A DNA stretch of 64,000 bases from Aeromicrobium sp. Sec7.5. Its GTDB lineage: Bacteria > Actinomycetota > Actinomycetes > Propionibacteriales > Nocardioidaceae. Position 1 is the stretch's first letter; each line of letters starts with the position of its first letter. Below are positions 8,476 to 16,409 of the stretch, piece after piece. The notes under the pieces were generated by a model. It saw only the letters and a program-made list of their open reading frames with translations. It was not told the origin of the DNA and searched no databases. The position numbers and the translations under genes are program-made. The stretch is taken from NCBI RefSeq assembly GCF_036867135.1, contig NZ_JBAJIJ010000001.1, positions 310,001 to 374,000 of the forward strand. Direction: 5' to 3'.

Positions 8476-9495
8476 TCAGAGGTGGTCGAGGCCGCGGGCC
8501 GCGAGGCCCACGATCTCGGTGTCGAGGTCGCCGAAGTCCTGGCCGGCGGCGCTGCCCGCGCGGCCCCGGGCCTGGACCCCTTGGGCGACGGCGGCGAACT
8601 TGAAGTGGGCGAACGCCTGGTAGAAGTCGATCTCGGCCAGGTCAATGTCGGTCAGCGCGGCGTACCAGCCGAGCAGGTCGTCGCGGCTGGGCATGCCGGC
8701 GAGGTGGCTGACCGGGGGGATCAGCGTCAGGGGGAGGTCGTCGGTGCCGCGCCAGTAGAGCATCAGCAGGCCGAGGTCGGTCAGCGGATCGCCCAGGGTC
8801 GACATCTCCCAGTCGAGGACCGCCGCGATGCGACCGGGCTCGGTCGGGTGGAGCACGAGGTTGTCGAGCTTGTAGTCGCCGTGGACGATCGAGGAGCGCT
8901 GCTGGGCGGGGATCCGCTCGGCGAGGCGGCGGCCGAGCTCGGTCATCTCGGGGACCTCGTGGGTCAGGGACTTCTCCCACTGGCCCGCCCAGAGCCGCAC
9001 CTGGCGCTCGACGAACCCCTCGGGCCGCCCGTAGTCGGCCAGGCCGACCGCGGCCGGGTCGGTCGTGTGGATCCGCGCGAGCGTCTCGACGAACCCGTGG
9101 CCGAGGGCCTGGCGGGACTCGGCGCTCGCGTAGGTCTCGGGCAGGGTGTCGCGGACGACGTCACCCGCGACGCGCTCCATGACGTAGCAGGGCAGGCCGA
9201 GGACGTCGCCGTCGTCGCTCAGCACGATGGCCGGGACGGGCACGTCGGAGCCGGCCAGTGCCGCCTGGACGCGGGCCTCGCGACGCATGTCGTGGGCCTT
9301 GGGGAGGAGCTTGCCGCTCGGGGGGCGGCGCAGCACCAGCTCACCGGCCGACGAGCGCAGGAAGAACGTCAGGTTCGACTTGCCGCCGGTGACGAGCTCC
9401 CAGGTGAAGGTGCGCCAGCGGTCGTCGCTCGTGGCCGCCGCGAGGGCCGGGCCCAGGGCGTCGGGGCGGACCAGGTCGGCGAGATCTGCGGACAC
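8476..9495 (-). CDS. APH-family phosphotransferase paired with ACAD11-like dehydrogenase
   Basis: A 339-residue kinase-fold protein with the motifs VTGGKSNLTFFL (nucleotide loop), HGDYKLDNLVLHP (catalytic loop) and VLDWEMSTLGDP (metal binding). It is the full-length paralogue of the fragment at 1-738. The GTG start at 9495, preceded by GAGAGG, gives MSADLADLVRP; the much longer open frame beyond it runs into the divergent regulator and is rejected. Together with the downstream ACAD11-like gene it forms a split version of the kinase-dehydrogenase fusion known from animal ACAD10/11. By analogy it would phosphorylate a hydroxyacyl substrate. Confidence 0.9.
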   Translation of the reverse strand: MSADLADLVRPDALGPALAAATSDDRWRTFTWELVTGGKSNLTFFLRSSAGELVLRRPPSGKLLPKAHDMRREARVQAALAGSDVPVPAIVLSDDGDVLGLPCYVMERVAGDVVRDTLPETYASAESRQALGHGFVETLARIHTTDPAAVGLADYGRPEGFVERQVRLWAGQWEKSLTHEVPEMTELGRRLAERIPAQQRSSIVHGDYKLDNLVLHPTEPGRIAAVLDWEMSTLGDPLTDLGLLMLYWRGTDDLPLTLIPPVSHLAGMPSRDDLLGWYAALTDIDLAEIDFYQAFAHFKFAAVAQGVQARGRAGSAAGQDFGDLDTEIVGLAARGLDHL

Positions 9496-9547
9496 GATGA
9501 CGACACCTCTCAAACTCCGAACACTGACCACACGATCGTACAGTAGG

Positions 9548-9603
9548 TGTTCAGTGAACATAAGGGTCTCCGGCTCGCTATTGTGTTCGGCGTGACCGAA
9601 CAC
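9548..9603. promoter_or_regulatory. Two palindromes in the divergent kinase / regulator promoter
   Basis: TGTTCAGTGAACA (9548-9560) is a perfect palindrome around one central base. GTGTTCGG-N5-CCGAACAC (9583-9603) is a second perfect inverted repeat with the same GTTC/GAAC half-site, overlapping the regulator start codon. A related AACACTGA lies at 9520-9527. The cluster sits between the minus-strand kinase and the plus-strand XRE-TetR regulator, so it is a good candidate operator for that regulator. Confidence 0.6.
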
Positions 9604-10413
9604 GAGGTCGGGCCGATGATCCGCGCGACGCGCGAGGCCCGCGGGGTCAGCCTCCGCTCCTTGGCGGCGAGCCTCGACCTGAGCCCCGCCACGCTCAGCG
9701 CCCTCGAGCGCGGCCTCGCCCCGCTGACGATCGAGCGCACCCGCCTGGTCGCCGCGGCACTCGACACGACGGTCGAGTCCCTCCTGCGCGGCGAGGTGGT
9801 CCGGCCCGCGGCGCCTGCCGTGCCCGGCACCGGCAGCTGGCGCGAGTACGGCGACCTCCGGCTCGACCCCGTGCTGGAGGCGGCCTCGCAGGTCTTCGTG
9901 CGCCACGGGTACCACGCGGCGACGATGCGTCAGGTCGCCGAGGAGGCGGGCCTGAGCACCGCCGGTGTCTACCACCACCACGGGAGCAAGCAGGAGCTCA
10001 TCGTCGCGCTGCTGGACGTGACCATGGCGGAGATCCGGTGGCGCCTGCTCGCCGCGCGCGACGACGGCACCGACCCGGTCGACGGGTTCTCGCTCATGGT
10101 CGAGTCCCTCGCGCTGTTCCATGCCACGCGCGGGGACCTGGCGTTCCTGGGTGCGACCGAGATGCGGGCCCTCCACGAGCCCGACCACGCCCGGATCGTG
10201 GGCCTGCGCGACGAGGTGCAGCACCTGCTCGACGCCCAGGTCGACCGATGCATCGAGATCGGGCGCTTCACGGTCGCGAGGCCCCGCGTCGCGGCGCGGG
10301 CGATCGCCACGATGTGCACCTCCCTGCCGTCGTGGTTCCGCAGCGACGGGCCGCTCTCGGCCTCGGAGGTGGCCCGCGACTACGCCGTCCACGCCGTCGC
10401 ACTGATGGCGTGA
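9592..10413 (+). CDS. XRE-TetR fusion transcriptional regulator
   Basis: A 273-residue protein with two DNA-binding domains in tandem. Residues about 8-65 form an XRE/Cro-type helix-turn-helix (SLRSLAASLDLSPATLSALERG). Residues about 90-140 form a TetR-type domain (MRQVAEEAGLSTAGVYHHHGSK), followed by a TetR ligand-binding helical bundle. The GTG start at 9592 was chosen because it gives a natural XRE N-terminus; the frame is open upstream to 9547. It is divergent from the kinase/ACAD11 pair and likely controls it in response to an acyl-CoA ligand. That role is inferred from context. Confidence 0.9.
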   Translation: MTEHEVGPMIRATREARGVSLRSLAASLDLSPATLSALERGLAPLTIERTRLVAAALDTTVESLLRGEVVRPAAPAVPGTGSWREYGDLRLDPVLEAASQVFVRHGYHAATMRQVAEEAGLSTAGVYHHHGSKQELIVALLDVTMAEIRWRLLAARDDGTDPVDGFSLMVESLALFHATRGDLAFLGATEMRALHEPDHARIVGLRDEVQHLLDAQVDRCIEIGRFTVARPRVAARAIATMCTSLPSWFRSDGPLSASEVARDYAVHAVALMA

Positions 10414-10438
10414 CGGATCGGCGTCCTACGCTGGCGCC

Positions 10439-10993
10439 ATGGTCACGGTCGTCCGCCCGGCGCGGGAGCAGGAGGTCCAGGCGCTGCACGAGCTCGCGGC
10501 GCTCACCTTTCCCCTCGCCTGCCCCGCCCACCTGCCGGCGGAGGCGATCGACGGCTTCGTCGCCGAGCACCTCAGCGTCGCTGCCTTTCGGGTGCACCTC
10601 GCGCACCCCGACCACACGGTCCTCGTGGCCGACGTCGACGACCGCCTCCGGGGCTACGCGCTGGCCAAGCTCGGGCCTCCCCAGGACCCCGACGTGCGCG
10701 AGGCCGTGCCCGAGGGCCCGTGGTGCGAGCTCAGCAAGCTCTACGTGCACCCCGACGGCCACGGCGCCGGAGTCGCACGAGCCCTGCTGGACGCGGTCGA
10801 GGGCGCAGCGCGAGAGGCGTCGGCCGCGACGCTGTGGCTCGGGGTGAACCAGCTCAACCAGCGTGCCAACGCCTTCTACGCCAAGCAGGGCCTCGAGGTC
10901 GTCGGCACCCGCCACTTCGTCGTGGGCGGTCAGGTCGAGGCCGACTTCGTCCGCGCGCGTCGAGCCCGAGACGTCCGCGAGGGGTCGCCGTGA
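10439..10993 (+). CDS. GNAT family N-acetyltransferase
   Basis: A 184-residue GCN5-related acetyltransferase. The acetyl-CoA binding segment LYVHPDGHGAGVARALLDAV (motif A) is followed by the late strand/helix region NQRANAFYAKQGLEVVGTRHF. The acceptor substrate cannot be read from sequence. The gene starts 25 bp after the XRE-TetR regulator, and its stop overlaps the next GTG start by 4 bp, so it is cotranscribed with the oxidoreductase downstream. Confidence 0.92.
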   Translation: MVTVVRPAREQEVQALHELAALTFPLACPAHLPAEAIDGFVAEHLSVAAFRVHLAHPDHTVLVADVDDRLRGYALAKLGPPQDPDVREAVPEGPWCELSKLYVHPDGHGAGVARALLDAVEGAAREASAATLWLGVNQLNQRANAFYAKQGLEVVGTRHFVVGGQVEADFVRARRARDVREGSP

Positions 10994-12000
10994 CCTCCCT
11001 GACCTCCGTGACCTCCGTGGGCCCCGGACTACGTTGGGGCATCCTGGGCCCGGGCGGGATCTCGCGGAAGTTCGCGGCCGACCTCCGTGTCGCGGGCCTC
11101 GAGCTCGGCGCCGTCGGGTCCCGGTCGCAGGCAACGGCCGACGCCTTCGCGTCCGACTTCGACGTGGCCCGGGCGCACGGCAGCTACGCCGCGCTGGTCG
11201 AGGACCCGGGTTGCGACGTGGTCTACGTCGGCACCCCGCACCCGTTCCACGCCGAGCACGCGCTGCTGGCGCTGCGGGCCGGCAAGCACGTGCTCGTCGA
11301 GAAGCCCTTCACGCTCAACGCCATTGAGGCCCGCGCGGTCGTGGCCGAGGCCGACGCCCGGGGGCTGGTCGTGCTCGAGGCGATGTGGACCCGGTTCCTG
11401 CCCCACATGGTGCGGCTGCGCGAGCTGATCGGGTCGGGCGCGATCGGCGACGTCCGCGCGCTGACCGCTGACCACAGCCAGCGGCTCCCGGCCGATCCGT
11501 CCCACCGGCTCCAGGACCCGGCGCTCGGTGGCGGCGCGCTGCTGGACCTCGGCATCTATCCCGTGTCGTTCGCCTGGGACGTGTTCGGGGTGCCCACGAC
11601 GGTCACGGCCCGATCGACGCCGACGCGCACCGGGGTCGACGCCCAGACGACCGTCGTGCTGACGTACGGCGACGGCCAGCAGGCCGTGACGCACTCGGCG
11701 CTGGACGTCGCGGGCCGCAACGACGCGGTCGTGCTCGGCACGGAGGGGCGGGTCGAGATCGACCCCACCTGGTACCGGCCCACGACCATGCGGGTCGTGG
11801 CACCGGACGGGCGCGTGGTCGAGGCCTTCGACGGTGCCGTGCCCGGCCGCGGCATGCAGCTGCAGGCGCTCGAGCTCGAGCGACTCGTGCGGGAGGGCCG
11901 CGCGTCCGCGGACGTGCTGCCCCCGCACGAGAGCGTCGCGATCATGGAGACGCTCGACGAGGTCCGACGGCAGATCGGCCTGGGCTACCCCGGGGAGTGA
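10990..12000 (+). CDS. Gfo/Idh/MocA family oxidoreductase
   Basis: A 336-residue NAD(P)-dependent dehydrogenase. It has the Rossmann motif WGILGPGGISRKFAADL, the dinucleotide/active-site hallmark VLVEKPFTLN (EKP motif) and the C-terminal substrate domain with GGGALLDLGIYPVSFAWDVFG. Family members oxidise or reduce sugars, inositols or dihydrodiols; this one cannot be assigned further. The GTG at 10990 overlaps the GNAT stop (GTGA). The N-terminal 13 residues are a low-complexity TSLTSVTSV stretch, so translation could begin slightly later. It converges on the lysine aminotransferase 22 bp away. Confidence 0.9.
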   Translation: MTSLTSVTSVGPGLRWGILGPGGISRKFAADLRVAGLELGAVGSRSQATADAFASDFDVARAHGSYAALVEDPGCDVVYVGTPHPFHAEHALLALRAGKHVLVEKPFTLNAIEARAVVAEADARGLVVLEAMWTRFLPHMVRLRELIGSGAIGDVRALTADHSQRLPADPSHRLQDPALGGGALLDLGIYPVSFAWDVFGVPTTVTARSTPTRTGVDAQTTVVLTYGDGQQAVTHSALDVAGRNDAVVLGTEGRVEIDPTWYRPTTMRVVAPDGRVVEAFDGAVPGRGMQLQALELERLVREGRASADVLPPHESVAIMETLDEVRRQIGLGYPGE

Positions 12001-12022
12001 TCCGGAGCGGCCGGTGCACCGC

Positions 12023-13369
12023 TCAGCCGAGGGTCGCGAGCACCGCGTCGAGCGCGTCGAGCCCGGCGTCGAGGTCGTGCAGGCTGACCGCGAGCGAGGG
12101 GCGGAAGCGCAGGCTCCGCGTGCCGCAGCCGAGCACGAGCACCCCGCGCTCCAGCAGGGCGCTGACGACGCGGTCCCGCACGGCGGCGTCGGGCAGGTCG
12201 ATCGCGCACATCAGGCCGGCGCCCCGGGGGTTGCTGGCCAGGGGATGCCGGGCCGCGATGTCGCGGAGGCGGGCCACGAGGTGGGCGCCGAGGTCCGCGG
12301 CTCGGGCGACCAGACCGTCACGCTCGATGACCTCGAGGATGCGCTGGGAGCGCACCATGTCAGTCAGGTTGCCGCCCCACGTGGAGTTGATCCGCGACCC
12401 CACGGCGAAGCAGTTGTCGGGCACCTCGTCGACGCGGCCGCCGGCCATGATCCCGCAGACCTGCGCCTTCTTGCCGAATGCGACGACGTCGGGCACGACA
12501 CCCAGGTGCTCGAAGGCCCATGTCGTGCCGGTCATGCCGAGGCCGGTCTGCACCTCGTCGAGCACGAACAGGGCGTCGTTCTCGTGGCAGAGGTCGCGCA
12601 TGGCCTGCAGGAACTGGGGCCGGAAGTGGCGGTCGCCGCCCTCGCCCTGGATCGGCTCCATCAGGAAGCAGGCGATGTCGTGCGGGTGGGCCGCGAAGGC
12701 GTCGCGCGCGGCCTGGAGCGTGACGGCCTCGAGCGCGGCCGCGTCGCGGACCGAGCCGTCGGGGTCGAGCCCGGTGTAGGGCGCCGGGATGCGGGGCCAG
12801 TCGAACTTCGGGAAGCGGGCGACCTTGTTCGGGTCGGTGTTGGTGAGCGAGAGCGTGTAGCCCGACCGGCCGTGGAACGCGCCCTCGAGGTGCAGCACCC
12901 GCGTGCCGAGCTCCGGGTCGATGCCGCGCGACTCGTTGAGACGGCTCTTCCAGTCGAACGCGACCTTCAGGGCGTTCTCGACCGCCAGGGCGCCACCGTC
13001 GATGAAGAACAGGTGCGGCAGCTCGGGGTGGCCCACGACCCGCGCGAACGTGTCGACGAAGTCGGCCAGGTGGGTCGTGTAGACGTCGGAGTTGCTCGGC
13101 TTGTGCACGGCGACGCGCTGCAGCCGGTCGAGGAACTCGGGGTCCTGCGTGAGGCCCGGGTGATTCGTGCCGATCGGGTTCGAGGCGAAGTACGTGAACA
13201 GGTCCAGGTAGTCGCGGCCCGTGCGCGCGTCGTGCAGGTACGAGCCCTGGGAGCGGTCGAGGTCGACGACGAGGTCGTACCCGTCGATGAGCAGGTGCCG
13301 GCTCAGCGAGGCGTGGACCTCCGCGGCCGGGATCGAGGTCGTCAGAGGGTGGTCCGTGAGCGCAGTCAT
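12023..13369 (-). CDS. lat: L-lysine 6-aminotransferase
   Basis: A 448-residue class III PLP-dependent aminotransferase. It transfers the epsilon-amino group of lysine to 2-oxoglutarate, giving 2-aminoadipate 6-semialdehyde (in equilibrium with piperideine-6-carboxylate) and glutamate. The PLP lysine is Lys300 in AFGKKAQVCG, the position reported for the Mycobacterium tuberculosis enzyme, and the length is also family-typical. Other signatures are FIDGGALAVENALKVAFDWK, LEGAFHGRSGYTLS and FLMEPIQGEGGDRHF. The ATG at 13369 starts MTALTDHP. It lies downstream of the Lrp-type regulator and across from the semialdehyde dehydrogenase, so the next pathway step is encoded nearby. Confidence 0.95.
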   Translation of the reverse strand: MTALTDHPLTTSIPAAEVHASLSRHLLIDGYDLVVDLDRSQGSYLHDARTGRDYLDLFTYFASNPIGTNHPGLTQDPEFLDRLQRVAVHKPSNSDVYTTHLADFVDTFARVVGHPELPHLFFIDGGALAVENALKVAFDWKSRLNESRGIDPELGTRVLHLEGAFHGRSGYTLSLTNTDPNKVARFPKFDWPRIPAPYTGLDPDGSVRDAAALEAVTLQAARDAFAAHPHDIACFLMEPIQGEGGDRHFRPQFLQAMRDLCHENDALFVLDEVQTGLGMTGTTWAFEHLGVVPDVVAFGKKAQVCGIMAGGRVDEVPDNCFAVGSRINSTWGGNLTDMVRSQRILEVIERDGLVARAADLGAHLVARLRDIAARHPLASNPRGAGLMCAIDLPDAAVRDRVVSALLERGVLVLGCGTRSLRFRPSLAVSLHDLDAGLDALDAVLATLG

Positions 13370-13381
13370 GACCTCACGGTA

Positions 13382-13423
13382 GGTGATTCGCCGGCGAAAG
13401 TGAAGATTGGCCGGTGAATCACC
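13382..13423. promoter_or_regulatory. Inverted repeat upstream of lat, likely Lrp operator
   Basis: GGTGATTCGCCGG (13382-13394) and CCGGTGAATCACC (13411-13423) form a 13-bp inverted repeat with one mismatch and a 16-bp spacer. The element lies 13 to 54 bp upstream of the lat start, in the short gap after the Lrp/AsnC gene. This is the expected place for an Lrp-type operator responding to lysine. No binding evidence can be seen in sequence alone. Confidence 0.6.
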
Positions 13424-13437
13424 TGTCAAAATACGTT

Positions 13438-13899
13438 TCAATCGTGTTTCTGATGGTCGGGGGCGGCTGGCCGTTCGAAGAACGTCTGCAGCGCCACGGT
13501 GGTCCTGGTCCGGACGCCCGCCGTGGAGCGGATGCGGCCGAGGAGCTCCTCGAGCGCCCGGGGCGTGGGCACGCGCACCGTGAGCATGTAGCTCGCGTCG
13601 CCCGCGATCGAGTGGCACGCGGTGATCTCGCTGATGTGCTCGAGGCGGCGGGGCGCGTCGTCGGGCTGGGCCGGGTCGAGCGGCGTGATCTCGACGAACG
13701 CCGCGATGGGCACGCCGGCGGCCTCGGGATCGATCACGGCGCGGTAGCCCGTGATGACGCCCTCGGCCTCCAGGCGGCGCACCCGGGCCTGCGTCGCGGA
13801 CGTGGAGAGCCCGGTCTCCTCCGCGAGCTGGGCGAAGGTCGACCGTCCGCTGGCGGACAGGGCGCGCAGGAGCGCGTGGTCGGTGGGGTCGAGGTTCAC
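13438..13899 (-). CDS. Lrp/AsnC family regulator, probable lysine-responsive activator of lat
   Basis: A 153-residue Lrp/AsnC protein. The N-terminal winged helix includes TFAQLAEETGLSTSATQARVRRLE (about residues 20-43, shown in part: ETGLSTSATQARVRRLE). It is followed by an RAM ligand-binding domain with CHSIAGDASYMLTVRVPT. It is transcribed toward lat with a 68-bp gap carrying a strong inverted repeat. In mycobacteria an Lrp-type protein beside lat is known to respond to lysine, and the same arrangement supports that role here. The effector is inferred. Confidence 0.92.
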   Translation of the reverse strand: MNLDPTDHALLRALSASGRSTFAQLAEETGLSTSATQARVRRLEAEGVITGYRAVIDPEAAGVPIAAFVEITPLDPAQPDDAPRRLEHISEITACHSIAGDASYMLTVRVPTPRALEELLGRIRSTAGVRTRTTVALQTFFERPAAPDHQKHD

Positions 13900-13917
13900 G
13901 CGCTCACTGTACGAGCG

Positions 13918-14838
13918 TCAACCGGCGGGCGGGGGCGCCTGCTGGCCGACGTGGTGGATCGCGTCGAGGCACGCCCGCACGATGGGTCGCTGGGACGCCG
14001 CGTGGCGGGTCACGAGCAGCAGCCGACGTCGCAGGACCGGTGCGACCAGGCGCCGGACCTCGACGGGGGCGACGGAGTCGGCCACGGCACGCCGCGGCAG
14101 CAGAGCGATGCCCGCGCCCCGGGACACGGCGGCGACGAGCAGCAGCAGGTCGTCGGTCTCCCAGGTGGCGCGCGGCTCGAAGCCGTCGGCCCGGCAGGCA
14201 TGGCGGGTGGCCGCGCCGCACGCCGTGGTCGCCGGGGGCAGCACCCAGTCGCGGTGGGCGAGCGCTCGCAGGGTGGGCCGTCGTGGCAGATCGGCCCCTG
14301 CGGCGCAGACCAGCACGAGGGGCTCGGTGAGCACCTCCTCGACCAGGAGGTGCGTCGGCAGCGCGAGCGGGACGTGGTCGTAGACGTCGATCAGGGCCAG
14401 GTCGGCGACCCCGTCGTCGATCGCGTCGAGGCTCGCCTGGGGCTCGCGCACCGTGACCGTCATGCTCACGGCCGGCGCCGCCTGCTCGAGCACCCCGGCG
14501 GCGGGCAGCACCACCGAGGCCGCTCCCGAGGCGATCGTCGAGACCCGCACACGGCCGGCCAGCTCGCCCCCCAGCTGGGCCATCGTCGTCGCCGTCTCGT
14601 CGAGGTGGCGCACGAGCTCCTCGGCCCGCTGCAGCAGCACCTCGCCCGCACCGGTGAGCACTGCGCCGCGCGGCTCGCGGTCCAGCAGGCGCACGCCGCA
14701 CTCCGTCTCCAGGGCGGCCATCTGCTGGGAGACCGCCGACGTCGTGAAGCCCAGCGAGCGCGCCGCCGCCGTGAGGCTGCCGTGCCGGGCGACGCGGGCG
14801 AAGGTCACGAGCCGCGTCGCGTCCGGGAGCCGGTCCAT
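13918..14838 (-). CDS. LysR family transcriptional regulator
   Basis: A 306-residue LysR-type regulator. The N-terminal helix-turn-helix GSLTAAARSLGFTTSAVSQQ is followed by a periplasmic-binding-like effector domain. The ATG at 14838 is preceded by GAAGGAG. It is divergent from the aminoadipate-semialdehyde dehydrogenase with a 65-bp shared intergenic region containing two GTGCTT repeats. By the usual LysR layout it should control the dehydrogenase-hglS operon, perhaps with a lysine-degradation intermediate as inducer. Confidence 0.92.
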   Translation of the reverse strand: MDRLPDATRLVTFARVARHGSLTAAARSLGFTTSAVSQQMAALETECGVRLLDREPRGAVLTGAGEVLLQRAEELVRHLDETATTMAQLGGELAGRVRVSTIASGAASVVLPAAGVLEQAAPAVSMTVTVREPQASLDAIDDGVADLALIDVYDHVPLALPTHLLVEEVLTEPLVLVCAAGADLPRRPTLRALAHRDWVLPPATTACGAATRHACRADGFEPRATWETDDLLLLVAAVSRGAGIALLPRRAVADSVAPVEVRRLVAPVLRRRLLLVTRHAASQRPIVRACLDAIHHVGQQAPPPAG

Positions 14839-14903
14839 GATTTCTCCTTCAGATGTGCTTAACACGATAGTGCTTCTGCGTTCACGACGGCGATGATCGG
14901 TAC

Positions 14904-16409
14904 ATGAACGCAGCACAGCAGGCCCGGGCCATCCTCCAGCGACTCGGCGCGGACGACCCCTTCGTCGTCGACGGCGGCGACCTGGAGGCACGCTCCCCGA
15001 TCGACGGAGCCGTGATCGGTCGCCTCCGGTCGCACGGCCCGGCCGACGTGGAGCAGGCCGTGGGCCGGGCCCACGACGCGTTCCTGCAGTGGCGCACCGT
15101 GCCGGCCCCCGTGCGCGGCCGGTTGGTGCGCGAGCTCGGCGAGCTGCTCCGCGAGCACAAGGACGACCTCGGGGCCCTGGTGTCGATCGAGGCCGGCAAG
15201 ATCGTGTCGGAGGGCCTCGGCGAGGTCCAGGAGATGATCGACATCTGCGACCTGGCGGTCGGCCTCTCCCGCCAGCTGCACGGCCTGACGATCGCGACGG
15301 AGCGTCCGAGCCACCGGATGATGGAGCAGTGGCACCCGCTCGGCGTCATCGGCGTGATCAGCGCCTTCAACTTCCCGGTCGCCGTGTGGTCGTGGAACGC
15401 GGCGCTCGCGTTCGTGTGCGGCGACGCGGTCGTCTGGAAGCCGTCCGAGAAGACCCTGCTCACGGCACTGGCCTGCCAGGCGCTGTTCGCCGAGGCCGCT
15501 CGCCGCGCCGGAGCGCCGGCCGACCTCTCGATCGTCGTGCTCGGCGCCCGCGAGGTCGGCGAGGCCCTCGTCGACGACCCGCGCGTGCCGCTCGTCTCGG
15601 CCACCGGCTCGACGCGCATGGGCCGCGAGGTCGCTCCCCGCGTGGCCGCCCGGTTCGGCCGCTCGCTGCTCGAGCTTGGGGGCAACAACGCCGCGATCGT
15701 CGCCCCGAGCGCCGACGTGGACCTCGCGGTCCGCGGCATCGTGTTCTCGGCCGTCGGCACGGCCGGCCAGCGGTGCACCTCGCTGCGGCGGATCATCGTG
15801 CACGAGTCGATCAAGGACGACCTCGTGGCCCGTCTCGCCGCCGCGTACGAGACGCTGCCGGTCGGGTCGCCGCTGGAGGCGTCGACCCTGGTCGGCCCGC
15901 TGATCGACGAGACCGCGGCGCAGGCCTTCGGCGCGGCGATCGAGCAGGCGCAGGCCGACGGCGGCACCCTCGTGACCGGCGGCGAGACGGTGGCGGTCGG
16001 CGAGGGCGGGCACTACGTGCGGCCCGCGATCGTCGACATGCCGCACCAGAGTGAGGTCGTCCGGGCCGAGACCTTCGCCCCGCTGCTCTACGTGCTCACC
16101 TACCGCGAGCTCGACGAGGCGCTGCGCCTGCACAACGAGGTCACCCAGGGCCTCTCCTCCTCGATCTTCACCCTCGACGTCCGCGAGGCCGAGGCCTTCG
16201 TGTCGGTGACCGGTTCGGACTGCGGCATCGCCAACGTCAACATCGGGCCTTCGGGGGCCGAGATCGGCGGAGCCTTCGGCGGCGAGAAGGAGACCGGAGG
16301 TGGCCGGGAGTCCGGCTCGGACGCGTGGCGGAACTACATGCGTCGCACGACCAACACGATCAACTACGGGACCGAGCTGCCGCTCGCGCAGGGCGTCGAG
16401 TTCCTCTGA
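14904..16409 (+). CDS. 2-aminoadipate-6-semialdehyde dehydrogenase (ALDH7-type)
   Basis: A 501-residue aldehyde dehydrogenase of the ALDH7 branch. The general base Glu257 is in LLELGGNNAAIV and the nucleophile Cys291 in GTAGQRCTSLRR; this ELGGNN/GQRCT pairing is characteristic of antiquitin/AmaB enzymes. They oxidise 2-aminoadipate semialdehyde to 2-aminoadipate, the step after lysine 6-aminotransferase, whose gene is 1.5 kb away. The stop TGA overlaps the hglS ATG by one base, indicating coupled translation. The substrate assignment rests on subfamily motifs plus context. Confidence 0.9.
   Translation: MNAAQQARAILQRLGADDPFVVDGGDLEARSPIDGAVIGRLRSHGPADVEQAVGRAHDAFLQWRTVPAPVRGRLVRELGELLREHKDDLGALVSIEAGKIVSEGLGEVQEMIDICDLAVGLSRQLHGLTIATERPSHRMMEQWHPLGVIGVISAFNFPVAVWSWNAALAFVCGDAVVWKPSEKTLLTALACQALFAEAARRAGAPADLSIVVLGAREVGEALVDDPRVPLVSATGSTRMGREVAPRVAARFGRSLLELGGNNAAIVAPSADVDLAVRGIVFSAVGTAGQRCTSLRRIIVHESIKDDLVARLAAAYETLPVGSPLEASTLVGPLIDETAAQAFGAAIEQAQADGGTLVTGGETVAVGEGGHYVRPAIVDMPHQSEVVRAETFAPLLYVLTYRELDEALRLHNEVTQGLSSSIFTLDVREAEAFVSVTGSDCGIANVNIGPSGAEIGGAFGGEKETGGGRESGSDAWRNYMRRTTNTINYGTELPLAQGVEFL

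Noticed and set aside
9496..10392. Extension of the second kinase frame to 638 codons
   Set aside because: It would be antisense to the XRE-TetR gene; the kinase fold starts at the GTG at 9495, which has a ribosome site.
14839..14903. LysR operator (T-N11-A) in front of the semialdehyde dehydrogenase
   Set aside because: Two GTGCTT copies are present but no clear dyad, so I do not list a site.
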